64,000 nt of DNA from Sipunculus nudus. Taxonomy: Eukaryota; Annelida; Sipuncula; Golfingiida; Sipunculidae. Made by a program: the position numbers and the translations under genes. The notes beneath the pieces were generated by a model. It did no database searches. It saw only the letters and a list, made by a program, of their open reading frames with translations, and had not been told where the DNA came from. Below, in pieces: positions 37,101-46,737 of this stretch. Numbering within the stretch: position 1 is the stretch's first letter; each line of letters starts with the position of its first letter. The stretch lies in assembly GCA_026874595.1 (NCBI GenBank), contig CM049315.1, positions 10,680,664 through 10,744,663 on the forward strand. The letters run 5' to 3'.

Positions 37101-37939
37101 AGACGGACTAACAGGGTGATTGATATAGGGCATCAGCTAATTCAAGCAGTTCCCTAATAAACAACACACAATTTCAGGACACATATAAAACCACAGTTGT
37201 GAAACTGATAGTATCGATTTGATACAGGACAAGAGATAAAAAAAAATATTTAAAAAAATACGGGTGGCGCCACCAGTCTTCAGGATCTGAAGAAACCAGT
37301 CATAATCAATAAACACACCTGGTTTCAGGACACTGAATGAAACCACAGCTGAGAAACTTGCATAACTGCTGTCATTTGATGGTCTCAAAAAAAAGAAAAA
37401 AATCCTATAAATCCTATAAATAAGAAAAAAAATACAGGTAGCGCCATCAGTTTTCGGGAACTGCCAAAAGAGTCATGGTCAATATTCAAAGCAAGTTTCA
37501 TGGCAATTAATGCATTAATTGTCAAGATACTGGAGATTTTGTATTAAATTTTTTAATTATTCCGGAGGAGGGGGGGGGGGGGGACTTAATAGCCCCATAG
37601 CTCCGAGGAGGTAGGTTGCGATGACCTAATCTCAGGTCTCCATGGATATTTTTTATAAACCTCCCTGGATGTATACATAGAAGGTTCTAAGTCCAGTACT
37701 TACGATGTGTGCCCTGCTTATGGAAGACCGGATGGACGACGGACAAAGTACAATACCTATACCTCAGTTGACTTTCAGTCAGCTGAGCTAAAAATTGAGG
37801 CTGTTACCTCCACCAATAAATACGTGCAGATTTCATGCCCAATGTGCGACTTGTCAACGTATCATTATATGTACGTACCTTTGCCAATGAAAGCCAAAGT
37901 CATCATCAGTAAAAGAAAAATTAAAAACGAACTCGCCAT
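20448..37939 (-). CDS. FRRS1-like copy B (complete, 599 aa)
   Basis: Complete ferric-chelate-reductase-1-like gene. Exons: 37939-37879, 32299-32156, 31533-31382, 31010-30919, 30317-30221, 29717-29511, 28769-28674, 28381-28207, 27318-27202, 26769-26657, 26318-26232, 25532-25376, 24479-24339 and 20608-20448. They sum to 1800 nt, i.e. 599 codons plus TGA, close to the length of vertebrate FRRS1. The domain order is signal peptide, Reeler (about 21-182), DOMON (about 183-380), b561 (about 381-560) and a short tail ending in a second hydrophobic segment. Exon 5 is one codon shorter than in A and C. Intron 1 (5.6 kb) contains a satellite array; intron 13 (3.7 kb) contains a SINE and a probable solo LTR. 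No disabling change is seen. Confidence 0.92.
21005..21325 (+). mobile_element. tRNA-derived SINE (second family)
   Basis: The head TGGTGGCGTAATGGTTAAGG resembles box A and GGTTGTGAGTTCGCGTCCCG resembles box B, but the acceptor stem does not close. An unrelated body follows (GCAGCTTGGATTATATGCTC). It lies in intron 13 of copy B. Confidence 0.45.
23515..23590. repeat. (AT)n microsatellite
   Basis: A pure AT run adjoining the left end of the probable solo LTR. Confidence 0.95.
23591..24324 (+). mobile_element. Probable solo LTR (734 bp)
   Basis: It starts TGTTAC and ends GTAACA, a perfect 6-bp inverted terminus of the TG...CA type. Inside, in the right order, are a TATA box (TATAAAT, 23829) and a poly(A) signal (AATAAA, 24161). 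No internal retroelement genes flank it. It lies in intron 13 of copy B, antisense to the gene, between an (AT)n tract and the exon 13 donor. Target duplication cannot be confirmed because both flanks are AT-repetitive. A chance arrangement remains possible. Confidence 0.5.
24541..24740. mobile_element. Degraded member of the GGCCAAAA MITE family
   Basis: After TTA the sequence AGCCAAAAAGGGTAGGTGTC recalls the terminal repeat of the 7498 element. It then carries TTTTGAGCTCAAGTCGCTCAG and an AGAAATAT stretch matching the interior of the family. The right end is not clear. Confidence 0.4.
27202..29717 (-). CDS. Copy B exons 6-9, DOMON domain
   Basis: Exons of 207, 96, 175 and 117 nt. Exon 6 (CGKTKGCLIWPRAC ... 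VEGGTVVDFEI ... IGFSHDPKM) is much closer at the nucleotide level to its A and C counterparts than exon 8 is. Exons 7-9 hold GIQHGFNPAYYN, KVMCRFRRPIKTI, FDLNNDYYLQVAVG and GTPSAHAHKVLPLVSEGKV. The intron between exons 8 and 9 contains a full SINE and a tRNA-like sequence. Confidence 0.88.
27541..27630 (-). repeat. tRNA-like sequence (third family)
   Basis: On the minus strand GGCGAAGCGGTAGAACGTCT and the box B GGGTTCAAACCC are visible. The segment AACGTCTGACTTGT is shared with 61030-61105, so it is a repeat and probably not a working tRNA gene. Confidence 0.4.
27796..28105 (+). mobile_element. tRNA-derived SINE, same family
   Basis: The head GATAGAGCACAGGACTCAAA matches the copy at 35121-35449, as do the later blocks GGGGCTCCTCGGTG and GACCCGCTGGTGCGGTAG; an A-rich tail ends near 28105. 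It lies in intron 8 of copy B, close to exon 8. Confidence 0.6.
29845..30045. mobile_element. Degraded member of the GGCCAAAA MITE family
   Basis: It contains TTTCTGAGGCACCGCACGCG and TTTTGAGCTCCAGCCGCTCG, then GACATTTCTTT, in the same order as the reverse complement of the 7498-7832 element. It lies in intron 5 of copy B. Confidence 0.45.
30221..32299 (-). CDS. Copy B exons 2-5, Reeler domain
   Basis: Exons of 144, 152, 92 and 97 nt. Landmarks are CSNNVPHHNDLEPTQTPSPY, GGKAFTGFQVRASRVIGDTE, RWYSSTN, NCVTHS, FKWKAPA and SFEEFWI. Exon 2 uses an unusual donor (GTCTGT). Exon 4 is preceded in the intron by a CT-rich (on the coding strand) microsatellite of about 90 bp, which lies about 60 nt from its acceptor. 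Confidence 0.88.
31071..31164. repeat. (AG)n microsatellite
   Basis: On the coding strand this is a CT tract of about 90 bp with a few interruptions, lying about 60 bp upstream of the exon 4 acceptor of copy B. Confidence 0.95.
33220..35120. repeat. 86-bp satellite array (about 22 units)
   Basis: The unit period is 86 bp, measured between TAATGAATTAATGAGCACTT words at 34441 and 34527; some units carry a few extra bases. Conserved words are CACTTCACTTAGGAAACTGG, TTCACACAGCAGTCC and GACCTTACTGAAAAAATAAT. At 33628 and 33982 a four-unit block repeats with a period of 354 bp, a higher-order repeat. The array occupies intron 1 of copy B. The last remnant resumes at 35450-35545 after a SINE. Confidence 0.85.
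35121..35449 (-). mobile_element. tRNA-derived SINE inserted in satellite array
   Basis: On the minus strand the head reads GTGGCTCAGGGGTAGAGCAC (box A-like) and GAGTTCGAATCTC (box B), followed by a body with GGGGTTCCTCGGTGG and GACCCGCAGGTGCAGTAG and an A-rich end. The same body occurs at 27796-28105. It splits the 86-bp satellite, which resumes at about 35450. Confidence 0.65.
35450..35545. repeat. Distal remnant of the 86-bp satellite
   Basis: TCTTATTGAAAAATAATGAA, ATGCACTCACCGATCTTATT and GAGCACTTCACTTAGAAAAC are satellite words separated from the main array by the SINE at 35121-35449. Confidence 0.6.
36460..37110. repeat. Degenerate tandem repeat of about 140 bp
   Basis: The words 'gacctttgacc...tgacccaaaatc' recur near 36521, 36660, 36797 and 36941, a spacing of 137-144 bp. 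The block ends with GACGGAC / CGAACAGACGGAC motifs, an ending also seen in the blocks at about 43.3 and 44.7 kb. Confidence 0.55.
37879..37939 (-). CDS. Copy B exon 1, signal peptide
   Basis: The ATG at 37939-37937 opens MASSFLIFLLLMMTLAFIGK, a strong signal sequence, and the exon ends in phase 1 at AAAG/GTACGT. No competing leader is seen nearer to exon 2, and the phase fits the 144-nt exon 2 that starts 5.6 kb away. An out-of-frame ATG lies about 30 nt upstream in the presumed leader, which could slightly limit translation. Confidence 0.8.
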
Positions 37940-38386
37940 CCTGCCCTCAGTCTAGCTACTTCTCGCATCGGAAACATAAATAGTACCTTGGCGCTTCTCA
38001 GACTACATATGACCTGTCTCTGAATGCGTACGCTTTTTGTTAGGACAGAATATGTCAGAAAATAGTGACGCTCATTAAAAAGGTTTATGTCGAGATGACG
38101 GTCAGCTGCCTTTAATGTTAAGGTGACGGGCACATACTGATAGTGATGTGTTAACCAGAGCGCGTCGTGTTTGCCAGTGAATCGACAGTTTCTGTGGCAG
38201 ATCGTCAAATACGACGATCTTCACATGGGGAGATGCACTTTTATAAAGGTTATCGAAAGCACTGATCCATGTACTACTTTTGACATACAGAACTCTCGAA
38301 AACACCTTCGTCAAACACTGTATACTTTGCGAGTTTTCGATAAAGAAAAATTGTGAGAAATTCATCACGTTACTTCAGATCCCCCC

Positions 38387-38390
<4 letters not shown>

Positions 38391-38470
<80 letters not shown>
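38391..38470. repeat. (CT)n(AT)n compound microsatellite
   Basis: A run of C, then CT repeats, then AT repeats, in the 5' flank of copy B. The region 38.5-41.0 kb has no recognisable gene apart from the doubtful frames at 39338-40268. Confidence 0.95.
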
Positions 38471-38472
<2 letters not shown>

Positions 38473-39337
38473 TATTCAAGTGTGATATTTGAAAAGTATA
38501 TCGCTCATAAAACAGTGTGACAAATACTCTTTTTTCTCTTACAATCAATCTAATGTCTAAGTAATTTTGTTTTAATCCGCTTTGCAACATATTTTATAGA
38601 AAGGTGTCAAATAGAAATATAGACAAAATGTATGCAATAGCGATCGCCAGGGAGCATCCCACCTCAAAACCACCCCTCCCTATCATCCGCATCCCCTCCC
38701 CATCCCCTCTCCCAAACACCTCCCGTTGTCCGATAATGATAAATAACAGGGAATGAGCGCTGTCGGAAAATTATGTCAAAACAAAAAATAAATGTCTGGT
38801 ATAAATGTATCACCGGTGACTATTTTTCTGCAGAAAGGTATGCTTTTGAAAATCAGGCGTATTGAGAGGAAGCTCAGATGTAGGTAGATCTAAGTGATGA
38901 TGAGGGATTTGCCATGGACTGTCCATTTTTCGAAATTTGATCGCAGTCAAAAATAAATATATGTCAGTTTTCTTTAAATCCAGCCATTACAGAGATTTAG
39001 GGCAGAACAAATACATCCTATGGTTTTTGCACTCGGAGGACCAAGGAAGTCTACATGGTAAAAAGAATTACCCGAATATTGATATAGATATAAATTCAAC
39101 ATGCATTTTAATGCTGTATTCGTTACCGCTAGTTATATGGTAAAAACGAGTTGATAGGTGGGAAGTAAGTGGTCTAAGTTGTATTTACCATTGGCGAATT
39201 TGGGCTTGTTGGGGTAACCCCATTGGTCTTGGGGTAACCCCATTGGTCCCATGCACTGGGCGACCTTCACCGGTATCTCCGACAAATGATGAAACCAAGA
39301 TTTTACTTGTGAAAATAATAGTTTTTTTAAAATAAAA

Positions 39338-40268
39338 TTGAACAAATATGATATGAAACTTATAAATCATATCCTGTTGGGTTTCTTTGACAACCTAGTC
39401 ATCCATTTATTGGGCCATTTGTTTTGGGTACCGAAAAGTGAGCAGTCGATTGCCTCACTTGACTTCTGGGGATCACCATGCGTGAATCCCAGAGGTAACG
39501 AATGCAGAATAAGCGTGCATTCCCTACGGGGGAGGATTAATTATCTAAAGAAATTTGCATGTTTAGTGTTTCGAATCATTTCATTTAGATCAATATCTGC
39601 CGACATTGTTATTGACGTCGCCTGCATGGGCTATGAGAAGATTCGTCCAATAAATATTTATGGTACGTGCCTTTATAACTGACCAACTTCTATGTTAAGA
39701 AAGATGTTGAGAAGAACTAAAAAAAAAAAAATAAAAAAGAGAAGTACTAGAATTACGTCCTTATAGCCACACACTGAGTTCACTGGACAACTATCTGTTT
39801 GTTTTGGCCAGTCAGAGAATCACGTCACCAAGTTCTTCTTACGCTTCCCAGTGGTTGAATTAATAAAATTTAAAATGCTAGATTAAGAAATTACACGACT
39901 TGATCTCTTTGGAAGACCAAGCAGAATGGGTATTTCGTAACCCTTCTCAGAGCAAACAGTTCACTTTTATTATTTTATCCATGGCCAATCATTATATGCC
40001 TTTGACAAGTATGAGTGCGTCAGTTAAGATCCCATTTAGCAAAGTGTTGATAATATATTTGATGTACATTGATTTGATATTTGGTGCTTTATATATGAGC
40101 TATACAGTTTACATTAGAATTCGGATGTCTATTCAGGTATTTGCTTGTACAATTGACACCATTTGTTTAGTGCAGGTGGCAATGCTTCTAAAGTTATTTA
40201 AATGTCATGCTTTAGGAGAGAGAGTCACTCACTGTACATTTAAACTTATTCTTAAGAAAATGTTGTAG
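39338..40268 (+). other. Two unidentified open frames, possibly a decayed gene
   Basis: Two plus-strand frames (39338-39682, 114 codons; 39900-40268, 122 codons) lie between B and the repeat block. The second has MPLTSMSASVKIPF followed by a hydrophobic stretch and YIRIR, loosely like the end of M2 through M3 of Cys-loop receptors. The first has WVP then a Cys-containing segment. The similarity is weak, the M1 region is missing, and the pair are not joined by convincing splice sites. Chance open frames are the alternative. Confidence 0.2.
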
Positions 40269-40407
40269 GGGTGGGCAGGCGGACAAAAAATTCCACGCAT
40301 AGCGTGAAATTAACGCTTCATGCTTTAGCGGCCTCAATCTGTTGATACTTTTTACATATTTCTTAAAACAGAAAGATGAATACAATATGTATATAAATAG
40401 AGGATTA

Positions 40408-40452
<45 letters not shown>

Positions 40453-41788
40453 TTTCTGATACATTTTTATATAGAGGGAATTTTTGGTAAAATCAGGTAA
40501 TACTAATGTATTTAAGGTATTTGTTCAAAACTACAGCACGAACAACTCAGACTTTATGTAACGATCATATATCTTTAATAGGTGTATTCTACTTTCACAT
40601 ATTTCTCTAAACATATCAGAAAAATGCAGCAAACAAACAGCAATGCAAATGTATGCCAGATAATAAATTTTGAAAATTAAAAAAAAAATATTAGCCTAAC
40701 CAACTATAATCAAACAATACGTATCTATACTAAGGTTTCAACTACATGCACATGCATTTAATCACTGACAATATCTGTAGGCTGGTATAATGTTCTAGCA
40801 GAAATTTAAAATTGGTGCTGAGAACTAAACTGAGAGTGGACAAAACTATATTTGTAATTAATAGGTGGGTTCAAAACATAAAAAAAACTATTACATTATG
40901 TTACTCATGTTAATTCTCCGTACATTTCTTATATATATGTAGAAGAAAGATGAATGCAATACAAGCAGATGTATTAATCCATTCAAGAACTTAAAGCACA
41001 CATATCATTAAAATCTTTAATCATATTATTCATAAGAAAAAATCTCTGTAAGACCTACTCTTCAGGCTCTTCTTAAACAAGGCCTACAGGCCTAATGCGA
41101 ACCTGTGCATTGGGAAATACACCAGGTATAATGCTTCAATGCTGGACCATTCCTTCTCATGTATATTAACAATGCAAGTACTAAACATTTTGAATAAGAA
41201 ACAATTACACAAACATCACTGCTGAAATTCTGGCATGGGTGCACACAACACAAAAATGATTGAAGCTGGCACTACCAGTCTTGTATACAACAAAGCTATC
41301 AGAGATATATACATATGCCTTATTTCAGGCTGATATATCAAATTCCTCTGTAGAAATAAGCAGGCACATACACTGTGTAAAAGTCATTGTAGGTGGCGAC
41401 ACCTGTTTTGTGAACGAGAAAGCCATCAAAGACACATAGACAGGTCAAAATATCAGGCCAATACATCAAACTTCTCGAGTTTGATTCCGGGGGCTGACCA
41501 GGCTTGAGAAAGGCAGTTGCCCCGAGTGAACTGTGACAAATTTGCTGGCTCAGGCTACTGCCATAACTCATGACCTGCATCTGGCTAGACTGAGTGAACT
41601 TTTGACCTGTGCCTGGCTGCACTTAGTGAACTCTTGACCTGTTGCATAATCTAACACAGTTGGCAGTCTGCCAAAGCTAAAAACAGATCCCGACTGACCT
41701 TTGGCCTGTTGCCAAATCTGAAATAGTAGCCACACCATTGCATAAGCTCACAGATTGGCTCCACATGCAGCCCTGAGGGGCATGACAC

Positions 41789-41893
41789 ACATGAGGTTAT
41801 CACATGATACTCATTAGGTGATCACATGCTACCTATGAGGTGATCACATGGTGCCCATGAGGTGTTCACATGTCACCCATGAGGTGATCACAT
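41789..41893. repeat. 22-bp minisatellite
   Basis: About five units of GTGATCACATGCTACCTATGAG and close variants. Confidence 0.75.
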
Positions 41894-44800
41894 GCCTTGT
41901 GCTTAGCTGCACTGACTGAACTCTTGACCTATATCTGGCTGCACTGAATGAACTCTTGATCTGTTGCCAAATCTGAAACAGTTGGCAGTTTCTTAAACTA
42001 TTAAAAGATAATGACACAATCTTTGCCAGCTGGTAAATCTGTTAACACATTCTGAAAGACTTTGGCTAAAATGTTTTTTTTTCCAAACTGACATATTCAT
42101 AAACATTTTATTAAAATATCTAGAATAATAAAAGATGCAGTCCTTTCATTGTTAAAGGTCCAATAATTCTGCCAAAAATCATTCAAGTAAACTTGAACAA
42201 AGGCCACCTAAAAATAATTTTGCTGCAATGTTACAGAAGTTTTACTTGAAACAATAATTTTGTAGAAGAACAGTTTTGCAGTCCTCAGTTTGAAATAGAC
42301 ATAATAATGGCCATAAAACCACCTTAAGCTTTCCTGATATGATTAAAAAAAACTATGTCCTAGGATAATTCTTTTGTAAATTGAACGATTCAACTTGACA
42401 GTTTCATCATAAACATTTAAAGCTGAAAGAGGCTAAAAGTAAGAGTTTTTTGCCCATAAAAAACAGGTCAATGTAGGTGGCACCACAAAATCTGCAACTT
42501 CAAATATAAGTCATGTGACCAATATTTGCACAATACTTGGTAATGCTAGCTTCTGTCATTTCTGAGATTACTATGTCAGTATGCTTAATTGGCCAAATGA
42601 CTGTTCAAATTCTTGTAACACCACTAAAATTCATCAAATGCAAACCATTTGAACAAACTTGAGAGGGCTTGCCTCTGGGATAATTTCTGTAAAATATTGA
42701 ACAATTTGGCTGTACCTTTTACAAGAAGAAGACTTTTAAAGGTTTTTCAGCCTTTTTCCTAGAAAATCTAAGTAAAAGCAGATAGCAATAAAATAAGCTG
42801 AATCCCACGACATTTGATATGTGACAAATTATTGCATAAAATCTGGGGATGGTAGCTCCTGCTATTCCTGAGAAATTAATGTACAGATGACCAATGACCC
42901 CCTTATAAAAAGGTCAATGCAGGTGGCGCCACCAATACCTGAATTTCATATATGACTTGTGACCAACACTGGCATAGAATTTGATGATGATAGCTCCGGC
43001 CGTTACTGAGACTGTCATTTTAGTATGCATTTTTGGACAGTTGACTGAGTTCAACTTGATGTAACTTGGCAAAAATTCACCGAACTTGAACCATTCGAAC
43101 AAACTTGAGAGAGATTGTATAAAAGATTATTTCTGTGAAATATTGATCAATTTGGCTTGACCGTTTCGGAGGAGAAGATTTCTAAAGGATTTTTAGCCTT
43201 TTCTTTATAAAATCTAAGAAAATGCAGAGTTTTTCAGATGGCTAATTTTTTGCAATAAATTTCATGATGCTAGCTCCAGTTGTTTTCGAAATAGTATGGG
43301 TTCATGTACAGACGACGGACGACGCCACACCATCGCATTAGCTCACAGGTGCGCTAAAAATTACTACATATGAATATTGAATGCAAAATTTTAATACAGT
43401 ACAACTCACTGATGGCAAAATCTTAAATTATGTTGAGTATGGATACCAGTTATTTATAATCCATGTACAGCCGTCTTTATATACCCACAGACAGCTGTAT
43501 ACCTGTGATTGTAAACATTGCCTGGCATGAGGAATATCCAAAATCATAAATCTACATTTTTTAAAAGCTTTTAAACACATTCTTGTCAATATTAACCATA
43601 GATAACCTGAAATCTAAATGTCTAGAGGCATGACCTAACGGATGCTGATAAACTGGTGCCAGGCTAGATGTATCTGCTTCACACAGCTAACCTATATGGT
43701 AAAATGACTCAATTCAATCTTTATAATTCAGCCAAAATCCATTCTTTGGAATCATAAAAGACAATTATTATAAGAATTATTCAGGGGATTATTCTTGTAA
43801 AATATTAAACAAATTGGCCCCAGTGGCATCAGTCAAAAACGTTTTGCAGGTTTATAACTCATGTGGAAAATACAGCAAAATGGCTAAGTTAAGCTTCCCA
43901 TAACTCAGCCAAAAATCACAGAACCAAAACCATTTGAACAAACTTGAATTATCAACATCTAAGGAAAGGATAATTAATGTGTGAGATTTAAGAATTTGGC
44001 CCAGTGGTTTTTGAGAAGAAGATCTTTGTAGCCACTGAGCTAAAATGGGCTGTTATGGCATATGACTAAATTTAGCTTCCCATAACTCAGCCAAATGTCA
44101 CTGAACTGAGACCATTTCAACAAACTTCAGAAAGCACTACTCTTGGATCATTTCTGTGCGATATTAAACAATTTGGCCATATGGTTTCAGAGAAGAAGTT
44201 TTTTTTGTAGCTGTCAGTATGATATGGGCACTGATGACCCCCGTACAAAAAAGGTCGATGCAGGTGGCGCCACCAATACCTCAATTTCAGATATGACTCA
44301 TGTGACCAACATTGGCATAAAATTTGGTGATGATAGCTCAAGCCATTTTTGATATTGTAATTTTAGTATGCTTTTTTGGACAGATGACAAAGTTCAACTT
44401 TCTGTAACTCGGCCAAAAATCACCGAACTTAAACCATCTAACTTGAGAGAGATTGTTCAAGGAATCATTTATGTAAAATACTGGACAATTTGGCTGAACA
44501 GTTTCAGAGAAGAAGATTTTTAAAGCTTTTTTAGCTTTTTCCCTATAAAATCTTAGAAAATGCAGTTAGCCAAAAAATAAGCGAAATCCGATAGAGTTTA
44601 TTAGATGACTAATTTTTTGCATAAAATTTCGTGATGCTAACTCTTGCCGTTTTCTAGATAGTATGTGTTAACGTACAGACGACGGACGACGCCACACAAT
44701 CGCATAAGCTCACAGGTTCGCCAAAAAGAAGAGAATGCAGTTATAATATATGGTGTATTTCAAAGAAAATAGGTTTCCAATTTCACAAAAGATACAAGTA

Positions 44801-45928
44801 TAATTTATCATCCCATTTTCGAACAGAAAAATGGATGCGATAAAATTATGCATATAAAAGAGAATAAAACAAGGCCTACAGACCTAATGCAAACCAGTGC
44901 AATGTTTTGTAGTATAAATGGAAGTTTATTTTTGAAAATTTAACATTTATCCTCTTATGTCCTGCATATCTACCTTAGTCATTATGATTTCAGCAAAATG
45001 GACGTTTCGGACCTGCAAGTTTCGGACTAGGACATTTTAAAACGAGAATACAGGTAGTCGACAAGCGAAAGCCGAAATAAGAGTGGGACGGGTGAAGTGA
45101 GGCATGGATTGAGTGGCAAGGGGAAATACAATGAGGTGTGTTGCATATTGGCATGGATGTCTGCAGCCGAAATGTTGTGCCACCTACCATAAAATCCAGA
45201 AAGCTGTCCAAGTTGTATACATATGCAAATTTTAGGCAGATAAGTCAAACCAGTACTGAGATATGAGTGATTTTAATCCACGGCAGACAAACAGATGGAA
45301 GCTGTGCAAAAAATGGTTGCAGGTGGCGCCTCCAATTTTGTGTTTGATAAAGAGCTATGTGAAATCATGCAAAATTTCAGGAGGTTACAGCAAACCAGTC
45401 CTGAGATATAAGCCTGGATGTCTGCAGCGTAAACATAAATGTAGGTGGCGCCACCTGCCACAAAATCTAGATATATATTCAAGATGTATAAACCTGCAAA
45501 ATTTTAGGCAGATATGTCAAACCACTGTTATAACTGGGAGGGGGGGGGGGCAAATGCCCCTCCCCCATGCCCACCCCCCTGGTGCCACACAATGTTTGGA
45601 TTTACAAGCTGTTTTGTGTAGTGCTGTTAATGATGATACAGATATAAAGAACACAGAACTTGGCCCGTTGTCTCGGTATTGTGTTACGTATCCTATACTG
45701 TGGTTCACTTAAAATCAAATTTAATATGAAGTTAAATTTTCATGATTTCAGCTCTTTAAGTCTTTCCGGTCGGATTTAAGCGATCTCACAATACAGAAAC
45801 TTACACACAACCTTTCGTAAAAATTATGTTGACCCTAAAGAAAAACGAACGAAAACATTATTTTGTGATTTAAATATCCTTCAAACAAAATCTTAAGCAT
45901 TAAATAGGGACTTGAAAGAGTTTAAAAA

Positions 45929-45930
<2 letters not shown>

Positions 45931-45977
<47 letters not shown>
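45931..45977. repeat. (GT)n microsatellite
   Basis: A pure GT run of about 46 bp near the relic terminal exon. Confidence 0.95.
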
Positions 45978-45978
<1 letters not shown>

Positions 45979-46144
45979 AGGCAGGGCGCGGGGTGGTTGT
46001 TCCTCATGAGCCCCCACTAAATTAACGGCAGCCTACCACCCAAACGTCGATTTCGAATTAACATAAGATGTAGGGCCCTATCAGTTGTTTTAGAAGGCCC
46101 CAGTGTCATGTTGTCAGGGCTTACTCTAAATCCGCCCCTGTGGA

Positions 46145-46280
46145 ACAAAGAACACGCAAAGAGGAGGCTTGAAATGTAGAAACCACCATAATAATGACGT
46201 AGAGCACAAAATGCACGGTGAGACAGTCCAGGCACCGAGATTTAACACTGTTGCTTCCCACCTTCTTTAGAAGTCATCTC
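46145..46280 (-). pseudogene. Relic of an FRRS1-like terminal exon
   Basis: Read on the minus strand, one frame gives LTVHFVLYVIIMVVSTF, which aligns with the last-exon segment LTVCFVLYVISMVVFYA of copy B. The 17-base core TTTGTGCTCTACGTCAT is shared with the last exons of both B and C. The upstream part (about MEMTSKEGGKQQC, similar in place to the polar linker) is in another frame and runs into a stop, so a frameshift separates them. There is no good acceptor, and the hydrophobic end is degraded. It lies about 2.7 kb beyond the stop of copy C. It may be a lost fourth gene or a dead alternative last exon. Confidence 0.7.
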
Positions 46281-46488
46281 CATATCATAATAAATAAAGA
46301 AATATATTCAAGAGTAGCCTGTAATTAGGGCAATGACGCATTCCAGAAGGTACTTTGTACACCTCATATATTTAATTGATGCTGTAAAAAAATTAATGCA
46401 CCATCACCGTGACGAACGATATACGTGGCTGCTCATGCGTCATATTCATAAATAATCATTGAAAGGTCTCCTATGTCCCATGATCTAG

Positions 46489-46492
<4 letters not shown>

Positions 46493-46535
<43 letters not shown>

Positions 46536-46680
46536 TTTATTTATTTACAGGTGAGTGTTTATCAGTTTAAACATATGGCAACCGCACCAATTCACTTTAA
46601 ATCGCTTCTTGCATATGTTAGGTGCAAGCCGACGGATTACGAAATATTTCAGATAATAAATTCACTGTTGTCATTTTTAG

Positions 46681-46729
<49 letters not shown>
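46493..46729. repeat. Two (AT)n tracts
   Basis: AT runs at 46493-46531 and 46684-46729 flank a short non-repetitive segment. Confidence 0.9.

Positions 46730-46737
<8 letters not shown>

Noticed and set aside
45263-45712. 149-codon open frame on the plus strand
   Set aside because: It runs across two diverged copies of the palindrome-bearing repeat and a G-run; no protein family features are seen.
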